Notes: generated by a model not told the origin, from the sequence alone. Positions 53,635-64,000 are shown, numbered from the stretch's first letter. The stretch is 64,000 nt of DNA from Lachnospiraceae bacterium (GCA_021199235.1 JAJQIL010000052.1:1-64000); one strand, 5' to 3'. Program-made: numbers and translations.

Positions 53635-55920
53635 ATGAAAGACAGAATTTTTGGCGTGCTGCAGCGCATAGGACGAAGCTTTATGCTGCCGATTGCAATT
53701 CTACCGGTGGCAGGACTTTTGATGGGGATTGGCAGTTCATTTACGAATGTGACGACGATTGAGACTTACCGGCTGACCCGAATTCTGGGAGAAGGCACCG
53801 TGCTGCACTCACTGCTTGTCATTATGAATGATGTCGGCAGCGTTGTCTTTGACAATCTGCCGCTTCTGTTTGCAATTGGTGTCGCGATCGGTATGGCGAA
53901 AAAAGAAAAGGAAGTCGCCGCCCTCGCATCGGTCATTGCGTATTTTGTCATGAATGCCGCTATCCGCGCAATGCTGGAGATCAACGGACAGATCGTGGAC
54001 GGAGAGATTGCGGAGTCGGTGCTGGAGGGTACAGTCACATCTTCCTGTGGGATTTATACGCTGCAGATGGGTGTTTTCGGCGGGATTATTGTCGGACTCG
54101 GCGTGGCGGCGCTGCACAACCGGTTTTACCGGATTCAGCTGCCGAATGCGCTTTCCTTTTTCGGCGGCAGCCGGTTTGTTCCGATCATATCGACGCTTGC
54201 CTATATGCTTGCCGGGATTCTGCTGTATTTCATCTGGCCTGTCGTGCAGTCAGGCATCTACGGACTGGGGAATCTGGTCACAAGATCGGGCTATATCGGG
54301 ACGCTCCTTTTCGGACTGATCAAGCGGGCACTGATTCCGTTCGGACTGCATCATGTCTTTTATATGCCGTTCTGGCAGACAGCGGTAGGCGGCACGATGG
54401 AGGTCGCCGGACGGCTTGTCGAGGGCGGACAGAACATCTTCTTTGCGCAGCTGGCGGATTCTGCGAATGTTACCCATTTCAGTGCGGATGCGACCCGCTA
54501 TTTTTCCGGTGAGTTTATCTTCATGATCTTCGGCCTTCCGGGGGCGGCGCTCGCCATGTATCACTGCGCTTATCCCGGAAAGAAAAAACAGGCGGGCGGC
54601 CTGCTTCTCTCCGCGGCGCTTACCTGCATGGCTACCGGCATCACAGAACCGTTGGAATTTTCATTTCTGTTTGTTGCACCGGCTCTGTTCGCGGTGCAGG
54701 TTGTGCTGGCGGGCAGCTGTTATATGGTCGCGCATATGCTGAATATTGCGATTGGTCTGACCTTTTCCGGCGGATTTCTGGACTTTTTCCTGTTCGGTAT
54801 TCTGCAGGGAAACGCGAAGACAGGCTGGCTGCTGGTGATTCCGGTCGGCGCCGTGTATTTCTTCCTGTATTATTTTATTTTCCGCTTCCTGATATTGAAG
54901 CTTGATTTTAAAACGCCTGGACGGGAAGAGGACGACTCTGATGTCAGACTCTATACGAAGGCAGATGTGAATGCGCGGGAAGGTTCGCAGGGCACCAGGG
55001 GCTCCGATGCAAATTCGGCTTCTTCGAATGCCGTTTCCCGTGATCCGGTCAGCGCTGCGATTACACGGGGACTTGGCGGGAAAAACAATATTGAGGACGT
55101 GGACTGCTGTGCTACGAGGCTGCGCTGTACGGTAAAGGATTCCTCTCTGGTCAACGATGCCATGCTCAGATCATCCGGAGCTTCGGGCGTGATCCGCAAA
55201 GGAAAGGGTGTGCAGGTGATCTATGGTCCGCAGGTCACGGTGATCAAATCGAATCTGGAGGAATATCTGGAGAATGCACCGGAAGAATTGTCCGCAGAAT
55301 CGGATGATATGCAATCGGAATTTCCGAATCAGGCGGCTTCCGGTGAAACAGAGACGGTCAATTCAGACGAGATGTCATCTGGAAGTATGCCGGTCGGGAA
55401 TGACGCGAATAATTCTGATGGCCTAATCAGAACCTCCCGGAATGCGGAAAAAGAAATCCTCACAATCTCCAGCCCCATCACTGGTACAGCTGTGCCTCTT
55501 AGCTCCTGTCCGGATCCCGCGTTCGCAGAGGGCATGATGGGCGAAGGAGCAATCGTGACGCCAACAGCCCCAATCGTGCGTGCACCGGAGAACGGGGAGA
55601 TTGACTTTGTGTTTGACACGAAGCACGCGATAGGATTTATTACGGATTCCGGCGTCAGTATTCTGATCCATATCGGAATTGATACGGTGGAACTGAACGG
55701 ATGCGGCTTTGAAGTACCGGTGAAAGCAAGACAGAAGGTAAAAAAAGGTGATCCAATCCTCAAATTAGACCTGGAATATCTGCGGGAACATGCTCCTTCG
55801 CTTGCTTCTCCCGTGTTGTGCGCGGAGCTTCCATCGGATTGTCGGATCCGGCTTTTAAAAAAAGGCGGAGTGGAGGCCGGAGAACCATTGTTTGAGATCC
55901 ACTCTTCAGAAAAACACTGA
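53635..55920 (+). CDS. PTS system EIICBA, glucose/maltose/N-acetylglucosamine type (ptsG-like)
   Basis: 761 residues from ATG 53635, the start that aligns with the family (MKDRIFGVLQRIGRSFMLPI). The membrane EIIC domain is about 1-420 (PLLFAIGVAIGMAKKEKEVA, TGITEPLEFSFLFV). EIIB is about 455-535 with phospho-Cys492 (CATRLR), and EIIA is about 610-760 with phospho-His679 (ILIHIGIDTVELNG). Both linkers are long and hydrophilic, the second (about 545-600) rich in Ser, Asn and acidic residues. It takes up and phosphorylates a hexose; glucose is most likely. No HPr or EI gene is nearby. Confidence 0.92.
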   Translation: MKDRIFGVLQRIGRSFMLPIAILPVAGLLMGIGSSFTNVTTIETYRLTRILGEGTVLHSLLVIMNDVGSVVFDNLPLLFAIGVAIGMAKKEKEVAALASVIAYFVMNAAIRAMLEINGQIVDGEIAESVLEGTVTSSCGIYTLQMGVFGGIIVGLGVAALHNRFYRIQLPNALSFFGGSRFVPIISTLAYMLAGILLYFIWPVVQSGIYGLGNLVTRSGYIGTLLFGLIKRALIPFGLHHVFYMPFWQTAVGGTMEVAGRLVEGGQNIFFAQLADSANVTHFSADATRYFSGEFIFMIFGLPGAALAMYHCAYPGKKKQAGGLLLSAALTCMATGITEPLEFSFLFVAPALFAVQVVLAGSCYMVAHMLNIAIGLTFSGGFLDFFLFGILQGNAKTGWLLVIPVGAVYFFLYYFIFRFLILKLDFKTPGREEDDSDVRLYTKADVNAREGSQGTRGSDANSASSNAVSRDPVSAAITRGLGGKNNIEDVDCCATRLRCTVKDSSLVNDAMLRSSGASGVIRKGKGVQVIYGPQVTVIKSNLEEYLENAPEELSAESDDMQSEFPNQAASGETETVNSDEMSSGSMPVGNDANNSDGLIRTSRNAEKEILTISSPITGTAVPLSSCPDPAFAEGMMGEGAIVTPTAPIVRAPENGEIDFVFDTKHAIGFITDSGVSILIHIGIDTVELNGCGFEVPVKARQKVKKGDPILKLDLEYLREHAPSLASPVLCAELPSDCRIRLLKKGGVEAGEPLFEIHSSEKH

Positions 55921-56223
55921 TTGTCGAGCAGGACTGCAATTTATATTTTTGGCGGACTGTGTCTGAGGGTGTGTTCTGATAAGCGATTTTCCGTAACTGT
56001 TTTAGTCTTTCATGGCTGTGATGATATCCTCTGCGAATTTTCTGTCTTGCAAGAGGGAATTGCTTGTGATAGACTCTGTTAGAAGTATGCAGAGCACAAT
56101 TCTATTCATTGAAAGGAATCTTCCATGAATTTGTGCCTGTAACTGAACTGTGAAGATACGGAACAGTTATGATTACAATAAGATATGGGGCCGCAGGCAC
56201 CGGCGGCGGAATGGAGAACAGAG
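55921..56223 (+). other. Intergenic region with decayed MITE-like ends
   Basis: GTAACTGTTTTAG (55993-) and a right-end-like GGAACAGTTAT (to 56169) could bound a decayed element of about 177 bp; no clear target duplication. A short-form palindrome lies at 56139-56169. No gene or clear promoter was seen. Confidence 0.4.
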
Positions 56224-57603
<1,380 letters not shown>

Positions 57604-57831
57604 GAACGCTTTCTCGACAAAAAGGAGGGCGGGCATTGCTGCCCGCCAGAGAAAAATGTATGAAAAACAAATGTTGGTCTGATGTCCTTCATTTGTTTCA
57701 AACGCAGTATACCCGCAAAATGTGTTGAGAATATGTCCGATTTATGGCAGTTATGTGAAAATCCGGGTGAATATTTTACATATTTATACCTTTTTCAAAA
57801 AACGGAAAGGACTGCCGGGTATAAATTTTAC

Positions 57832-57860
57832 TTGACATTCACAGGAAACGAGTATATTCT
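57832..57860 (+). promoter_or_regulatory. Sigma-A-type promoter of asd
   Basis: TTGACA (57832-57837), 17-bp spacer, TATTCT (57855-57860). The transcript start would be near 57867, about 140 bases before the asd ATG. Confidence 0.65.
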
Positions 57861-57866
57861 GTGAAA

Positions 57867-58007
57867 ACAAATGTGTGCCGCACAAAGACACGGAAGAAGC
57901 GCATCGACCTTCAGGGAGGCCTTACACGTTCAGGGTGAGACCGCCGGGAACGATTGAGTATGAGGGATGGCGTTTCAAAAATATTATACATGAGGAGAAA
58001 TGAAAAA
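57867..58007 (+). promoter_or_regulatory. Structured leader of asd, type unknown
   Basis: Contains CGTTC (57929-) AGGGTGAGACCGCCGG GAACG, a stem enclosing a loop reminiscent of the T-box antiterminator, but the invariant TGGNACC reads TGAGACC. A small CCTT/GAGG hairpin precedes it. No lysine-riboswitch core was recognised. The leader before 57832 (57604-57831) holds only a GGCGGGC/GCCCGCC hairpin at 57628-57647 after argH. Confidence 0.35.
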
Positions 58008-59096
58008 ATGGAGCAGAAGTTGAAAGTCGGTATCCTGGGAGCGACAGGCATGGTAGGACAGAGATTTATTTCTCTGCTGGAAAATCACCCGTGGTTCGAA
58101 GTGGTAACGGTGGCGGCGAGCCCGCGCAGCGCCGGAAAGACATATGAGGAGGCAGTCGGCGGAAGATGGAAGATGACGCCCCCGATGCCCGAAGGCGTGA
58201 AAAAGCTGATCGTGAAAAACGTGAACGAGGTGGAAGAGGTAGCAGCCACCGTTGATTTTGTATTTTCCGCGGTTGATATGTCGAAAGACGAGATCCGCGC
58301 GATCGAGGAAGAATACGCAAAGACCGAGACGCCGGTCGTTTCCAACAACAGCGCGCACCGCTGGACGCCGGATGTTCCGATGGTAGTGCCGGAGATCAAT
58401 CCGCAGCATTTTGATGTCATCGCTTCTCAGAAGAAGCGCCTCGGCACAACCCGCGGATTCATCGCGGTAAAACCGAACTGCTCGATCCAGAGCTACGCTC
58501 CGGCATTAAGCGCCTGGCGCGAGTTTGAACCATACGAGGTGGTTGCCACTACATACCAGGCAATCTCCGGAGCGGGCAAGACCTTTAAAGACTGGCCGGA
58601 GATGGTGGAAAATGTGATTCCGTACATCGGCGGCGAGGAAGAGAAGAGTGAGAAAGAGCCGCTCCGCCTCTGGGGCGTTGTGGAAGACGGCGTGATCAAA
58701 CCGGCGACTGAGCCGAAGATCACCTGCCAGTGCATCCGTGTGCCGGTACTGAACGGCCACACTGCAGCAGTATTCGTAAAATTCCACAAAAAGCCGACAA
58801 AAGAGCAGCTCATCGAGAAGCTGGTGAACTTTTCCGGACTTCCGCAGGAGCTTGAGCTGCCGAGCGCTCCGAAGCATTTTATTCAGTACATGGAGGAGGA
58901 CAACCGCCCGCAGGTCGTTCTGGATGTGGACTACGAGAACGGCATGGGCGTTTCCATCGGGCGTCTCCGCGAGGACACGATCTACGATTATAAATTCGTC
59001 GGCCTCTCCCACAACACTGTCCGCGGCGCGGCCGGCGGCGCGGTGCTCTGTGCAGAGACTCTGAAAGCGCTGGGATATATTGCGGCAAAAGAGTGA
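58008..59096 (+). CDS. asd: Aspartate-semialdehyde dehydrogenase
   Basis: 362 residues from ATG 58008, with AGGAG 11 bases upstream. Converts aspartyl phosphate to the semialdehyde with NADPH, at the branch to lysine, threonine and methionine. NADP motif GILGATGMVGQRF, active Cys158 in VKPNCSIQ, and HNTVRGAAGG near the end. The sequence belongs to the fungal/archaeal-type Asd group, which is common in Lachnospiraceae, in contrast to the enterobacterial type. It has its own promoter and leader, and a terminator at 59141. Confidence 0.96.
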   Translation: MEQKLKVGILGATGMVGQRFISLLENHPWFEVVTVAASPRSAGKTYEEAVGGRWKMTPPMPEGVKKLIVKNVNEVEEVAATVDFVFSAVDMSKDEIRAIEEEYAKTETPVVSNNSAHRWTPDVPMVVPEINPQHFDVIASQKKRLGTTRGFIAVKPNCSIQSYAPALSAWREFEPYEVVATTYQAISGAGKTFKDWPEMVENVIPYIGGEEEKSEKEPLRLWGVVEDGVIKPATEPKITCQCIRVPVLNGHTAAVFVKFHKKPTKEQLIEKLVNFSGLPQELELPSAPKHFIQYMEEDNRPQVVLDVDYENGMGVSIGRLREDTIYDYKFVGLSHNTVRGAAGGAVLCAETLKALGYIAAKE

Positions 59097-59140
59097 TGCC
59101 TAAGGCACCAGATTCTTAAGGAACAAAAATACCTGAATGA

Positions 59141-59169
59141 GAGCCCTGCTGTCTGGCAAGGCTCTTTTT
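59141..59169 (+). terminator. Rho-independent terminator after asd
   Basis: GAGCC/GGCTC stem with partial inner pairing, followed by TTTTT. It lies 20 bases before the WYL gene start. Confidence 0.75.
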
Positions 59170-59188
59170 CCACTGGAGGATTACTGCC

Positions 59189-60178
59189 ATGGCGAAAAGT
59201 TCAAACCAGAAATTAAAAATCGTGTATCTGATGAAAATCCTGATGGAGCTGACCGATGAGACACATTCCGTCAGCATGGCTGAGATCATCGCGGAGCTGG
59301 GAAAATACGGGATTTCCGCTGAGAGAAAAAGCCTGTACAATGATATAGAGACCCTGCGGCAGTTCGGCCTGGATATTATCGGAGAACAGCGCGAGCGCAC
59401 ATATTACTATCACATCGGGAACCGGCAGTTTGAGCTTGCCGAGCTGAAGCTTCTCGTGGATTCCGTGCAGTCTGCCAAATTCATCACGGCGAAAAAATCC
59501 AACGATCTGATCAAAAAAATCGAAGGGCTCGCGAGTAAATACGAGGCCAAACAGCTGCATCGTCAGGTCTATGTGGCCGGACGGGTGAAAACGATGAACG
59601 AGACCATATACTATGGCGTCGATTCCATTCATGCGGCAATCGCGGACAATCGGCAGATCCGCTTTCAGTATTTCCAGTGGAACGCGGACAAGGAGATGGA
59701 GCTGCGCCACGGCGGCGCATACTATCAGGCCAGTCCCTGGGCGCTCAGCTGGGATGATGAGAATTATTACCTGATCGCGTATGACAGCGCGGAAGCAAAG
59801 ATCAAACATTTTCGTGTAGACAAGATGCTCCACATAGAGATCACCCGTGAAAAACGCGAGGGGAGAAATGCATTCCGGGAGTTTGATATGGCGCAGTATG
59901 CCCGGAAAGTCTTTGGCATGTACGGCGGCAGAGAAGAGACCGTCAAGCTTCTCTGTGAGAACCGCATGGCCGGAGTGATCATTGACCGCTTCGGAAAAAG
60001 CATCGGCATCCGCAAAGAAGACGGTGAGCATTTCTCAGTGAGCGTTAAAGTCGAAGTGAGCAATCAGTTCATTCACTGGATCCTGGCGCTTGGCGACGGC
60101 GTCAGGATCGTCGGACCGGAAAGCGTCGTGTCGGAAGTGAAAGACGAGATTGCCCGTCTGGAAAAGTTGTACGCATAA
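59189..60178 (+). CDS. WYL-domain transcriptional regulator
   Basis: 329 residues. The N-terminal winged helix-turn-helix (about 8-70: VSMAEIIAELGKYGISAERK, SLYNDIETLRQFGLDI) is followed by a WYL domain (about 140-215: IRFQYFQWNADKEMELR, ASPWALSWDDENYYLIAYD) and the WCX C-terminal extension (VKLLCENRMAGVIIDRFGK). WYL regulators sense nucleic-acid or nucleotide ligands in several systems. ATG 59189 follows CTGGAGGA. No defence or CRISPR genes are nearby, so its target is unknown. Confidence 0.9.
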   Translation: MAKSSNQKLKIVYLMKILMELTDETHSVSMAEIIAELGKYGISAERKSLYNDIETLRQFGLDIIGEQRERTYYYHIGNRQFELAELKLLVDSVQSAKFITAKKSNDLIKKIEGLASKYEAKQLHRQVYVAGRVKTMNETIYYGVDSIHAAIADNRQIRFQYFQWNADKEMELRHGGAYYQASPWALSWDDENYYLIAYDSAEAKIKHFRVDKMLHIEITREKREGRNAFREFDMAQYARKVFGMYGGREETVKLLCENRMAGVIIDRFGKSIGIRKEDGEHFSVSVKVEVSNQFIHWILALGDGVRIVGPESVVSEVKDEIARLEKLYA

Positions 60179-60315
60179 CAGAACATACGTTCTTTTTGCA
60201 AGACCTGTTTTTGGGACACCCCGGAATGTATATTGGATTCAGAGTAAGGCTCAGGGAATCAGAAAAAATGATTCTGAGCAAAAACTTAAAAAAATCCAAA
60301 AGGGGGAAAACAATT

Positions 60316-60519
60316 ATGTCAGGTAAGAACAAAAGGGCGGAAGGTTATCTGGAGGCTCTGCTTTCTATGATCGGCGGGCTGTTTTTGACAGCATTTATTT
60401 TTAATGGTACGGGCATTGCCTTGCAGGATATTCCCTTTGTTTTGGTGCTTGTGATCTATGCAATCTGTACGCTGGTCGTGATGGATATTGCAAGCAGTGT
60501 GGCGGCCAGGAGAGGGTGA
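60316..60519 (+). CDS. Small membrane protein of unknown function
   Basis: 67 residues from ATG 60316, preceded by AGGGGGAA. Two hydrophobic segments (ALLSMIGGLFLTAFIFNGTG and FVLVLVIYAICTLVVMDIA) with a basic N-terminus and C-terminus. The start is chosen for its strong ribosome site. It lies 137 bases after the WYL regulator. I do not recognise the family. Confidence 0.65.
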   Translation: MSGKNKRAEGYLEALLSMIGGLFLTAFIFNGTGIALQDIPFVLVLVIYAICTLVVMDIASSVAARRG

Positions 60520-60534
60520 GTGAAAAAGAGGGTG

Positions 60535-60563
60535 TTGGAAAAAGCCGGACATTATGCTAGAAT
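60535..60563 (+). promoter_or_regulatory. Promoter of the SDR gene at 60615
   Basis: TTGGAA (60535-60540), 17-bp spacer, TAGAAT (60558-60563) with TG one base upstream (extended -10). Confidence 0.6.
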
Positions 60564-60614
60564 AGCCCGGAAGAGTGTCAGAACAGCAGTAAAAGAATGG
60601 AGGGGAACTGACTC

Positions 60615-61637
60615 ATGAAAGCATTATTTATCGGAGGAACAGGTGTCATCAGCAAGGCCATCTCAAAGCGGCTGCTTCTGGCCGGCCATGAACTGTGGCT
60701 GATCAACCGGGGAAACCGTCTGGAGGGGCTGCCGGAAGGCGCACATCTGATTCGGGCGGATATCAATGACGAGGAAAAAGTGGCCGGAATGCTCGGTGAT
60801 GAAACGTTTGACGTGGTGGCGGATTTTATCGCGTTTGTTCCGGAACAGCTGGAGCGGGATCACAGATTGTTTGCCGGGAAGACCAGACAGTTTATCTACA
60901 TCAGCTCCGCATCCGCATACCAGAAGCCTCTTTCGGATTTCCGCATTGATGAAGGCACGCCGCTTGCCAATCCATACTGGCAGTACTCACGCGATAAGAT
61001 CAGCGGAGAGGAGCTTCTGATGCGCTATTACAGGGAGGAAGGCTTCCCGGTGACGATCGTAAGGCCCAGTCATACCTACAATGAAGAGAAGATTCCGGTG
61101 TGCGTCCACGGGTCGAATGGTCCGTGGCAGGTGATCAAACGAATGATCGAGGGGAAACCGGTGATTATTCCCGGAGACGGCTCATCCCTTTGGACGGTTA
61201 CGTGGAATGACGATTTCGCGAAGGGCTTTATCGGACTGATGGGCAATGTTCACGCGATAGGCGAAGCCGTGCAGATCACGGGGGATGAGGTGCTGACCTG
61301 GAACCAGATCTATCGGGTGATCGCGGATGCGTTGGGCGTGGATTTTAAGCCATATTATGTGTCTTCTGACTTCCTGATTTCCTGTGCGCCGAAGGAATGG
61401 GATCTTCGGGGAAATCTGTGGGGAGACAAATCCAACACGGTTTTCTTTGACAATACGAAGCTGAAACGGCTGGTGCCGGATTTTGTACAGACGGTCCGTT
61501 TTGATCAGGGCGTGCGTCTGGCACTTGACTATATCCGTTTGCATCCGGAATGTCAGACTCCGGATCCGGAGTACGATGCGTGGTGCGACCGCGTGATCGA
61601 AGTGCAGGAAGAAGCTCTGGCGAAAATGAATGCCTGA
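60615..61637 (+). CDS. Extended SDR, NAD-dependent epimerase/dehydratase family
   Basis: 340 residues. Rossmann motif FIGGTGVIS at the N-terminus, then FIYISSASAYQKP, YSRDK (Tyr and Lys of the extended SDR active site, with R instead of the usual pattern), and a substrate domain. Similar proteins are annotated as nucleoside-diphosphate-sugar epimerases or CSP41-like; the substrate is unknown. ATG 60615 follows GGAGGGGAACTG. topB starts 18 bases after the stop, so the two may be co-transcribed. Confidence 0.85.
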   Translation: MKALFIGGTGVISKAISKRLLLAGHELWLINRGNRLEGLPEGAHLIRADINDEEKVAGMLGDETFDVVADFIAFVPEQLERDHRLFAGKTRQFIYISSASAYQKPLSDFRIDEGTPLANPYWQYSRDKISGEELLMRYYREEGFPVTIVRPSHTYNEEKIPVCVHGSNGPWQVIKRMIEGKPVIIPGDGSSLWTVTWNDDFAKGFIGLMGNVHAIGEAVQITGDEVLTWNQIYRVIADALGVDFKPYYVSSDFLISCAPKEWDLRGNLWGDKSNTVFFDNTKLKRLVPDFVQTVRFDQGVRLALDYIRLHPECQTPDPEYDAWCDRVIEVQEEALAKMNA

Positions 61638-61655
61638 GACAGATGGAGAAATTGC

Positions 61656-64000
61656 ATGGCAAAATCATTGTTTATAGCTGAGAAGCCGAGTGTGGCGCAG
61701 GAGTTTGCGAAAGCCTTGCATGAAAATATGCGGCGCGGCGACGGCTATCAGGAATCGGATTCCTATGTGGTGACCTGGTGCGTCGGTCATCTGGTGACCA
61801 TGAGCTATCCGGACGCATATGACCCGAAATACAAGCGGTGGAGTCTTGAGACGCTGCCGTTTTTACCGGATACGTTTTTATATGAAGTGATTCCGTCCGT
61901 GAAAAAGCAGTTCGCGATCGTGAGCCGTCTTTTGAACCGGGACGATGTGGATACGATTTATGTCTGTACGGATTCCGGGCGGGAAGGAGAATACATCTAC
62001 CGACTGGTGGAGCAGGAGGCAAAGGTGCATGGAAAAAAGCGCCGGCGTGTCTGGATCGACTCTCAGACGGAAGAGGAGATTCACCGCGGCATCGAGCAGG
62101 CAAAAGACCTGTCGGAGTACGATAACCTGGCTTCCGCGGCGTATCTTCGCGCAAAAGAAGATTATCTGATGGGAATCAATTTTTCCCGCCTTCTGACGCT
62201 GAAATACGGCAACGCGATTTCCAGTTATCTGGGGAAAGACCGTGCGGTCATTTCGGTTGGCCGTGTGATGACCTGCGTGCTTGGCATGGTCGTTCGGCGC
62301 GAACGGGAAATACGGCAGTTTGTAAAGACGCCGTTTTACCGGGTGGTGCAGACGGTTGCGCTGCCGGGTGCTGTCGGACAGAATGCGGAGAGCCGCGCCA
62401 TGCAGAATCACCTGACGGTGATGGCGCGGCCCACGTCCAATGTCATAAGGATTGCCGACGAAGTCGGAGGATCCCTTATGACACGGAGCTTGCAAAGCAA
62501 TGTCGGACAGGAGATGGAAGGCGAATTCCGCGCAGTGGAAGGCTCCGACTGGTACCTTTCGCCGAAGCTATATAAAGAGAATGGCTTCCGTGAGCGGGCA
62601 GATGCCGAGGCTCTGATCGCGAGCCTGATGCCGGAGAGCGTGAAGTCTGACGTGTCTGCAGAGCGTTCACAGTCGGGAGCGTTGAATGCAGGCCGCATAT
62701 CGGATGCGAGTCTTGCGCCGGAGGCAAGACAAATGCCGGATGCACAGACATTTCAGGCATTAGCGGGAGAAACCGCACGAATCGATTCTATTGAAAAGAA
62801 AAAAGAAAAGAAAAATCCGCCATTGCTTTATAACCTGGCGGAGCTTCAGAATGAGTGCTCCCGCATGTTCAAGATCAGTCCGGATGAGACGCTGAAGATC
62901 GTGCAGGAGCTGTATGAAAAGAAACTGGTCACTTATCCGCGAACGGATGCGCGTGTGCTTTCTACGGCTGTAGCGAAGGAAATCCATAAAAATATCGGCG
63001 GATTGAGAAAATTTGCCCCGGCAGCGGAGGCGGCCGAGGAGATTTTGTCGTCCGGCTCCTATAAGGGAATTGCGCGGACGCGGTATGTGAATGACAAACA
63101 GATCACAGACCACTATGCGATTATCCCAACCGGACAGGGGTTTGGCGCTTTGGGATCGCTGAAGGGGCATGCTTACGGAGTTTATGCGGCAATCGTCCGG
63201 CGGTTTTTGAGTATTTTTTATCCGGCGGCGGAATTTCAGAAGGTCAATATGGTAACCGTGATGGGAAAAGAAAAATTCTTCTTTTCCTTTAAAGTGCTGC
63301 TCTCGGAAGGGTACTTTAAGGTGGCGGGGAATCCGAACGACCGACGCAGGAAGAGTAAAGCAGGAAATAATGGAAGCATTGCTGAAGATAGCGGTCAGGG
63401 CGGCAGGACACAGGGAGAAAACAGCAACAGCGCCTTAGATGACGGTGGGACCTATGGCAGTGAGCCGGGCAGGAACAGCAGCGTGGATGAGGGCGAGACC
63501 GAATTCGGCACCGACCTGCTGGAAGCACTGAAAGGCCTGCGCAAAGGAATGAAGCTTCCCGTACGTTCCCTCGGCATCCGCGAAGGTGAGACCACTCCGC
63601 CGAAGCGTTACAATTCCGGTTCGATGATTCTGGCGATGGAGAATGCCGGGCAGCTGATCGAGGACGAGGAACTTCGCGCCCAGATCAAGGGCAGCGGTAT
63701 CGGCACGAGCGCGACCCGCGCGGAAATCCTGAAAAAGCTGGTCGCCAACGAGTACATAGCCCTGAATAAAAAGACGCAGATTCTTTCACCGACTTTGCAG
63801 GGCGAGATGATCCATGACGTTGTTTACTGCTCAATCCGTTCTCTTTTGAATCCGGAGTTGACCGCCAGCTGGGAAAAAGGACTGAATTATGTTGCGGAAG
63901 GAAGCATCACGAGCGACGAATATATGGAAAAGCTCGAGAATTTCATTCGCTCCAGAACAGAAGGTGTGCTTTCCCTGAACAATCAGCTTGCGATGCGGCC
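61656..64000 (+). CDS. topB: DNA topoisomerase III (type IA), runs past the window end
   Basis: 781 codons are visible and the frame is still open at base 64000. Toprim domain at the N-terminus (IAEKPSVAQEFA, CTDSGREGE), then the type IA core with the active Tyr427 in LVTYPRTDARVLS and GIGTSATRAEILKKL. It relaxes and decatenates DNA through a single-strand break. Three hydrophilic insertions (about residues 242-288, 329-385 and 564-618) are absent from typical TopB and push the Tyr about 100 residues later than in E. coli. ATG 61656 follows GATGGAGAAATTGC. Confidence 0.93.
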   Translation, partial: MAKSLFIAEKPSVAQEFAKALHENMRRGDGYQESDSYVVTWCVGHLVTMSYPDAYDPKYKRWSLETLPFLPDTFLYEVIPSVKKQFAIVSRLLNRDDVDTIYVCTDSGREGEYIYRLVEQEAKVHGKKRRRVWIDSQTEEEIHRGIEQAKDLSEYDNLASAAYLRAKEDYLMGINFSRLLTLKYGNAISSYLGKDRAVISVGRVMTCVLGMVVRREREIRQFVKTPFYRVVQTVALPGAVGQNAESRAMQNHLTVMARPTSNVIRIADEVGGSLMTRSLQSNVGQEMEGEFRAVEGSDWYLSPKLYKENGFRERADAEALIASLMPESVKSDVSAERSQSGALNAGRISDASLAPEARQMPDAQTFQALAGETARIDSIEKKKEKKNPPLLYNLAELQNECSRMFKISPDETLKIVQELYEKKLVTYPRTDARVLSTAVAKEIHKNIGGLRKFAPAAEAAEEILSSGSYKGIARTRYVNDKQITDHYAIIPTGQGFGALGSLKGHAYGVYAAIVRRFLSIFYPAAEFQKVNMVTVMGKEKFFFSFKVLLSEGYFKVAGNPNDRRRKSKAGNNGSIAEDSGQGGRTQGENSNSALDDGGTYGSEPGRNSSVDEGETEFGTDLLEALKGLRKGMKLPVRSLGIREGETTPPKRYNSGSMILAMENAGQLIEDEELRAQIKGSGIGTSATRAEILKKLVANEYIALNKKTQILSPTLQGEMIHDVVYCSIRSLLNPELTASWEKGLNYVAEGSITSDEYMEKLENFIRSRTEGVLSLNNQLAMR

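Noticed and set aside
57628..57647. GGCGGGC/GCCCGCC hairpin as argH terminator
   Set aside because: Stem is good but no T run follows on either strand, so termination is not supported.
57918..57955. Functional T-box riboswitch before asd
   Set aside because: The invariant bases that pair with the tRNA acceptor end are changed and the leader is too short for stem I.

Overview
The window looks like chromosome of a mid-GC (about 50%) Gram-positive gut anaerobe, most likely Lachnospiraceae (Clostridia). This is an inference. It rests on the many YesM/YesN-type two-component pairs beside CUT1 sugar importers, GH94 phosphorylase-like enzymes, the fungal/archaeal-type Asd, QueH, and strong AGGAGG ribosome binding sites. 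No rRNA, tRNA, CRISPR array, phage or transposase gene was seen.

Layout. 0-1.5 kb: remains of a sugar-uptake locus with at least two deletion scars. 1.6-4.5 kb: a HicA-like pair, hisH-hisF and ung. 4.6-21.1 kb: carbohydrate module 1, with a GH94 enzyme, a frameshifted GH94-like enzyme, two solute-binding proteins, two permeases, a histidine kinase and an AraC-type response regulator. 21.2-22.8 kb: an AT-rich ATPase/nuclease gene. 22.9-34.7 kb: module 2, with a LacI-like sensor fused to a degenerate GGDEF domain, a response regulator, two permeases (one frameshifted), a binding protein, a kinase and a frameshifted GH31. 34.9-38.4 kb: a GPH symporter and an SDR dehydrogenase, divergent from a ROK repressor. 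38.4-40.8 kb: a DUF4143 ATPase and a scrapyard of gene relics, bounded by a 575-bp direct repeat of the ROK 3' half. 41-48.9 kb: module 4, with response regulator, kinase, binding protein, two permeases and GH30. 49-64 kb: mostly housekeeping genes (cbiL, ABC exporter, NEAT-like membrane protein, queH, glucose-type PTS EIICBA, argH, asd, WYL regulator, SDR, topB running off the end).

How it works together. Each sugar module pairs extracellular sensing (YesM kinase plus YesN regulator) with an importer that has no ATPase gene of its own, so a shared MsmX/MsmK-type ATPase elsewhere is implied. Intracellular phosphorylases and glycosidases then process the imported oligosaccharides.

Most interesting signals. 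(1) Six promoters share a tandem operator: two A-tract/ACY half-sites 19-20 bp apart, with the -10 element 43-44 bp after the first ACY. Five stand before carbohydrate genes and one lies in the relic zone. (2) A MITE-like repeat family has two full copies (about 135 bp, inverted ends, 8-bp target duplications) and several 27-bp palindromic short forms. One full copy duplicated the -10 box of the GH30 promoter. (3) Many unrelated conserved enzymes carry in-frame, hydrophilic, low-complexity insertions. (4) Three carbohydrate genes are broken by single-base changes in homopolymer runs. (5) None of the four solute-binding proteins has a lipobox cysteine.
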